DNA of 20,788 nt from JANNMJ01 sp031397815 (lineage in GTDB: Bacteria; Bacteroidota; Bacteroidia; Cytophagales; Hymenobacteraceae), in NCBI GenBank assembly GCA_031397815.1, contig JANNMJ010000086.1, positions 1 to 20,788 on the forward strand, in the 5' to 3' direction. A program made the position numbers and the translations under genes. The number at the start of each line of letters is the position of its first letter. Within the stretch, counting starts at the first letter, position 1. The notes beneath the pieces are model-generated. The model was not told the origin of the DNA. It was given only the letters and a program-made list of their open reading frames with translations, and did no database searches. This document shows, one piece after another, positions 20,777 through 20,788 of the stretch.

Positions 20777-20788
20777 GTAGGGGCGGGC
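20777..20788. repeat. Third GTAGGGGCGGGC repeat copy, cut by window edge
   Basis: The first 12 bases match copy 2 of the pair at 18374-18441, 46 bases after the reductase stop codon. As with the other copies, it lies just downstream of a gene. Confidence 0.7.

Noticed and set aside
1..20788. tRNA, rRNA, riboswitch or insertion sequence
   Set aside because: No cloverleaf, rRNA-like segment, recognisable riboswitch core, transposase gene or terminal repeats with target duplications were found by reading both strands. Weak matches could be missed without covariance-model searches.

Overview
The window most likely comes from a GC-rich Bacteroidota chromosome, probably a Hymenobacter-like member of the Cytophagales. 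Three things point there. A secreted protein ends in a type IX secretion (T9SS) sorting domain, which is confined to Bacteroidota. Several genes are preceded by TAnnTTG or TAnnTTTG elements, like the Bacteroidota -7 promoter box. The base composition is GC-rich throughout, apart from an AT-richer patch around 2280-2620. The assignment is an inference from these traits; no marker gene for exact taxonomy is present.

Layout: (1) 2-2017, nearly complete uvrB (nucleotide excision repair). (2) 2062-3854, an OLD-like AAA ATPase followed by a DUF4276 gene that looks frameshifted; together they resemble ATPase + TOPRIM-like defence modules. (3) 3956-5233, an unusual lipoprotein with 18-residue repeats. 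(4) 5234-5602, a gene-free block of perfect hairpins. (5) 5603-10227, minus strand, a four-gene light-sensing operon: heme oxygenase (makes biliverdin), bacteriophytochrome histidine kinase, single-domain response regulator, and a receiver-histidine kinase hybrid. (6) 10228-12079, a repeat-containing gap, then a small HMA-like protein divergent from a WYL/YafY-type regulator, with a dyad between them. (7) 12091-14286, the T9SS cargo protein; 14458-15027, a secreted protein of unknown function; 15158-15994, serine acetyltransferase. (8) 16348-18377, an Old Yellow Enzyme-type reductase and a short-chain dehydrogenase. (9) 18458-20730, an M23 metallopeptidase divergent from a flavin/2Fe-2S reductase, separated by an array of eight and a half 43-bp palindromic units.

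The best functional story is the phytochrome operon. Chromophore synthesis, photoreceptor kinase and two receiver-containing proteins are packed with 14-19 bp gaps or a 19-bp overlap, yet no DNA-binding output domain is encoded, so the output lies elsewhere or is protein-protein signalling.

The most unusual feature is the intergenic DNA. Most of the large gaps hold hairpin elements of several families. Most have GC-rich stems closed by 3-nt loops. One family keeps a conserved outer stem and one conserved mismatch, while its inner stem changes sequence but stays base-paired across four copies. This covariation suggests that the fold itself is maintained. These elements and the 43-bp array are the most plausible candidates for something poorly described.
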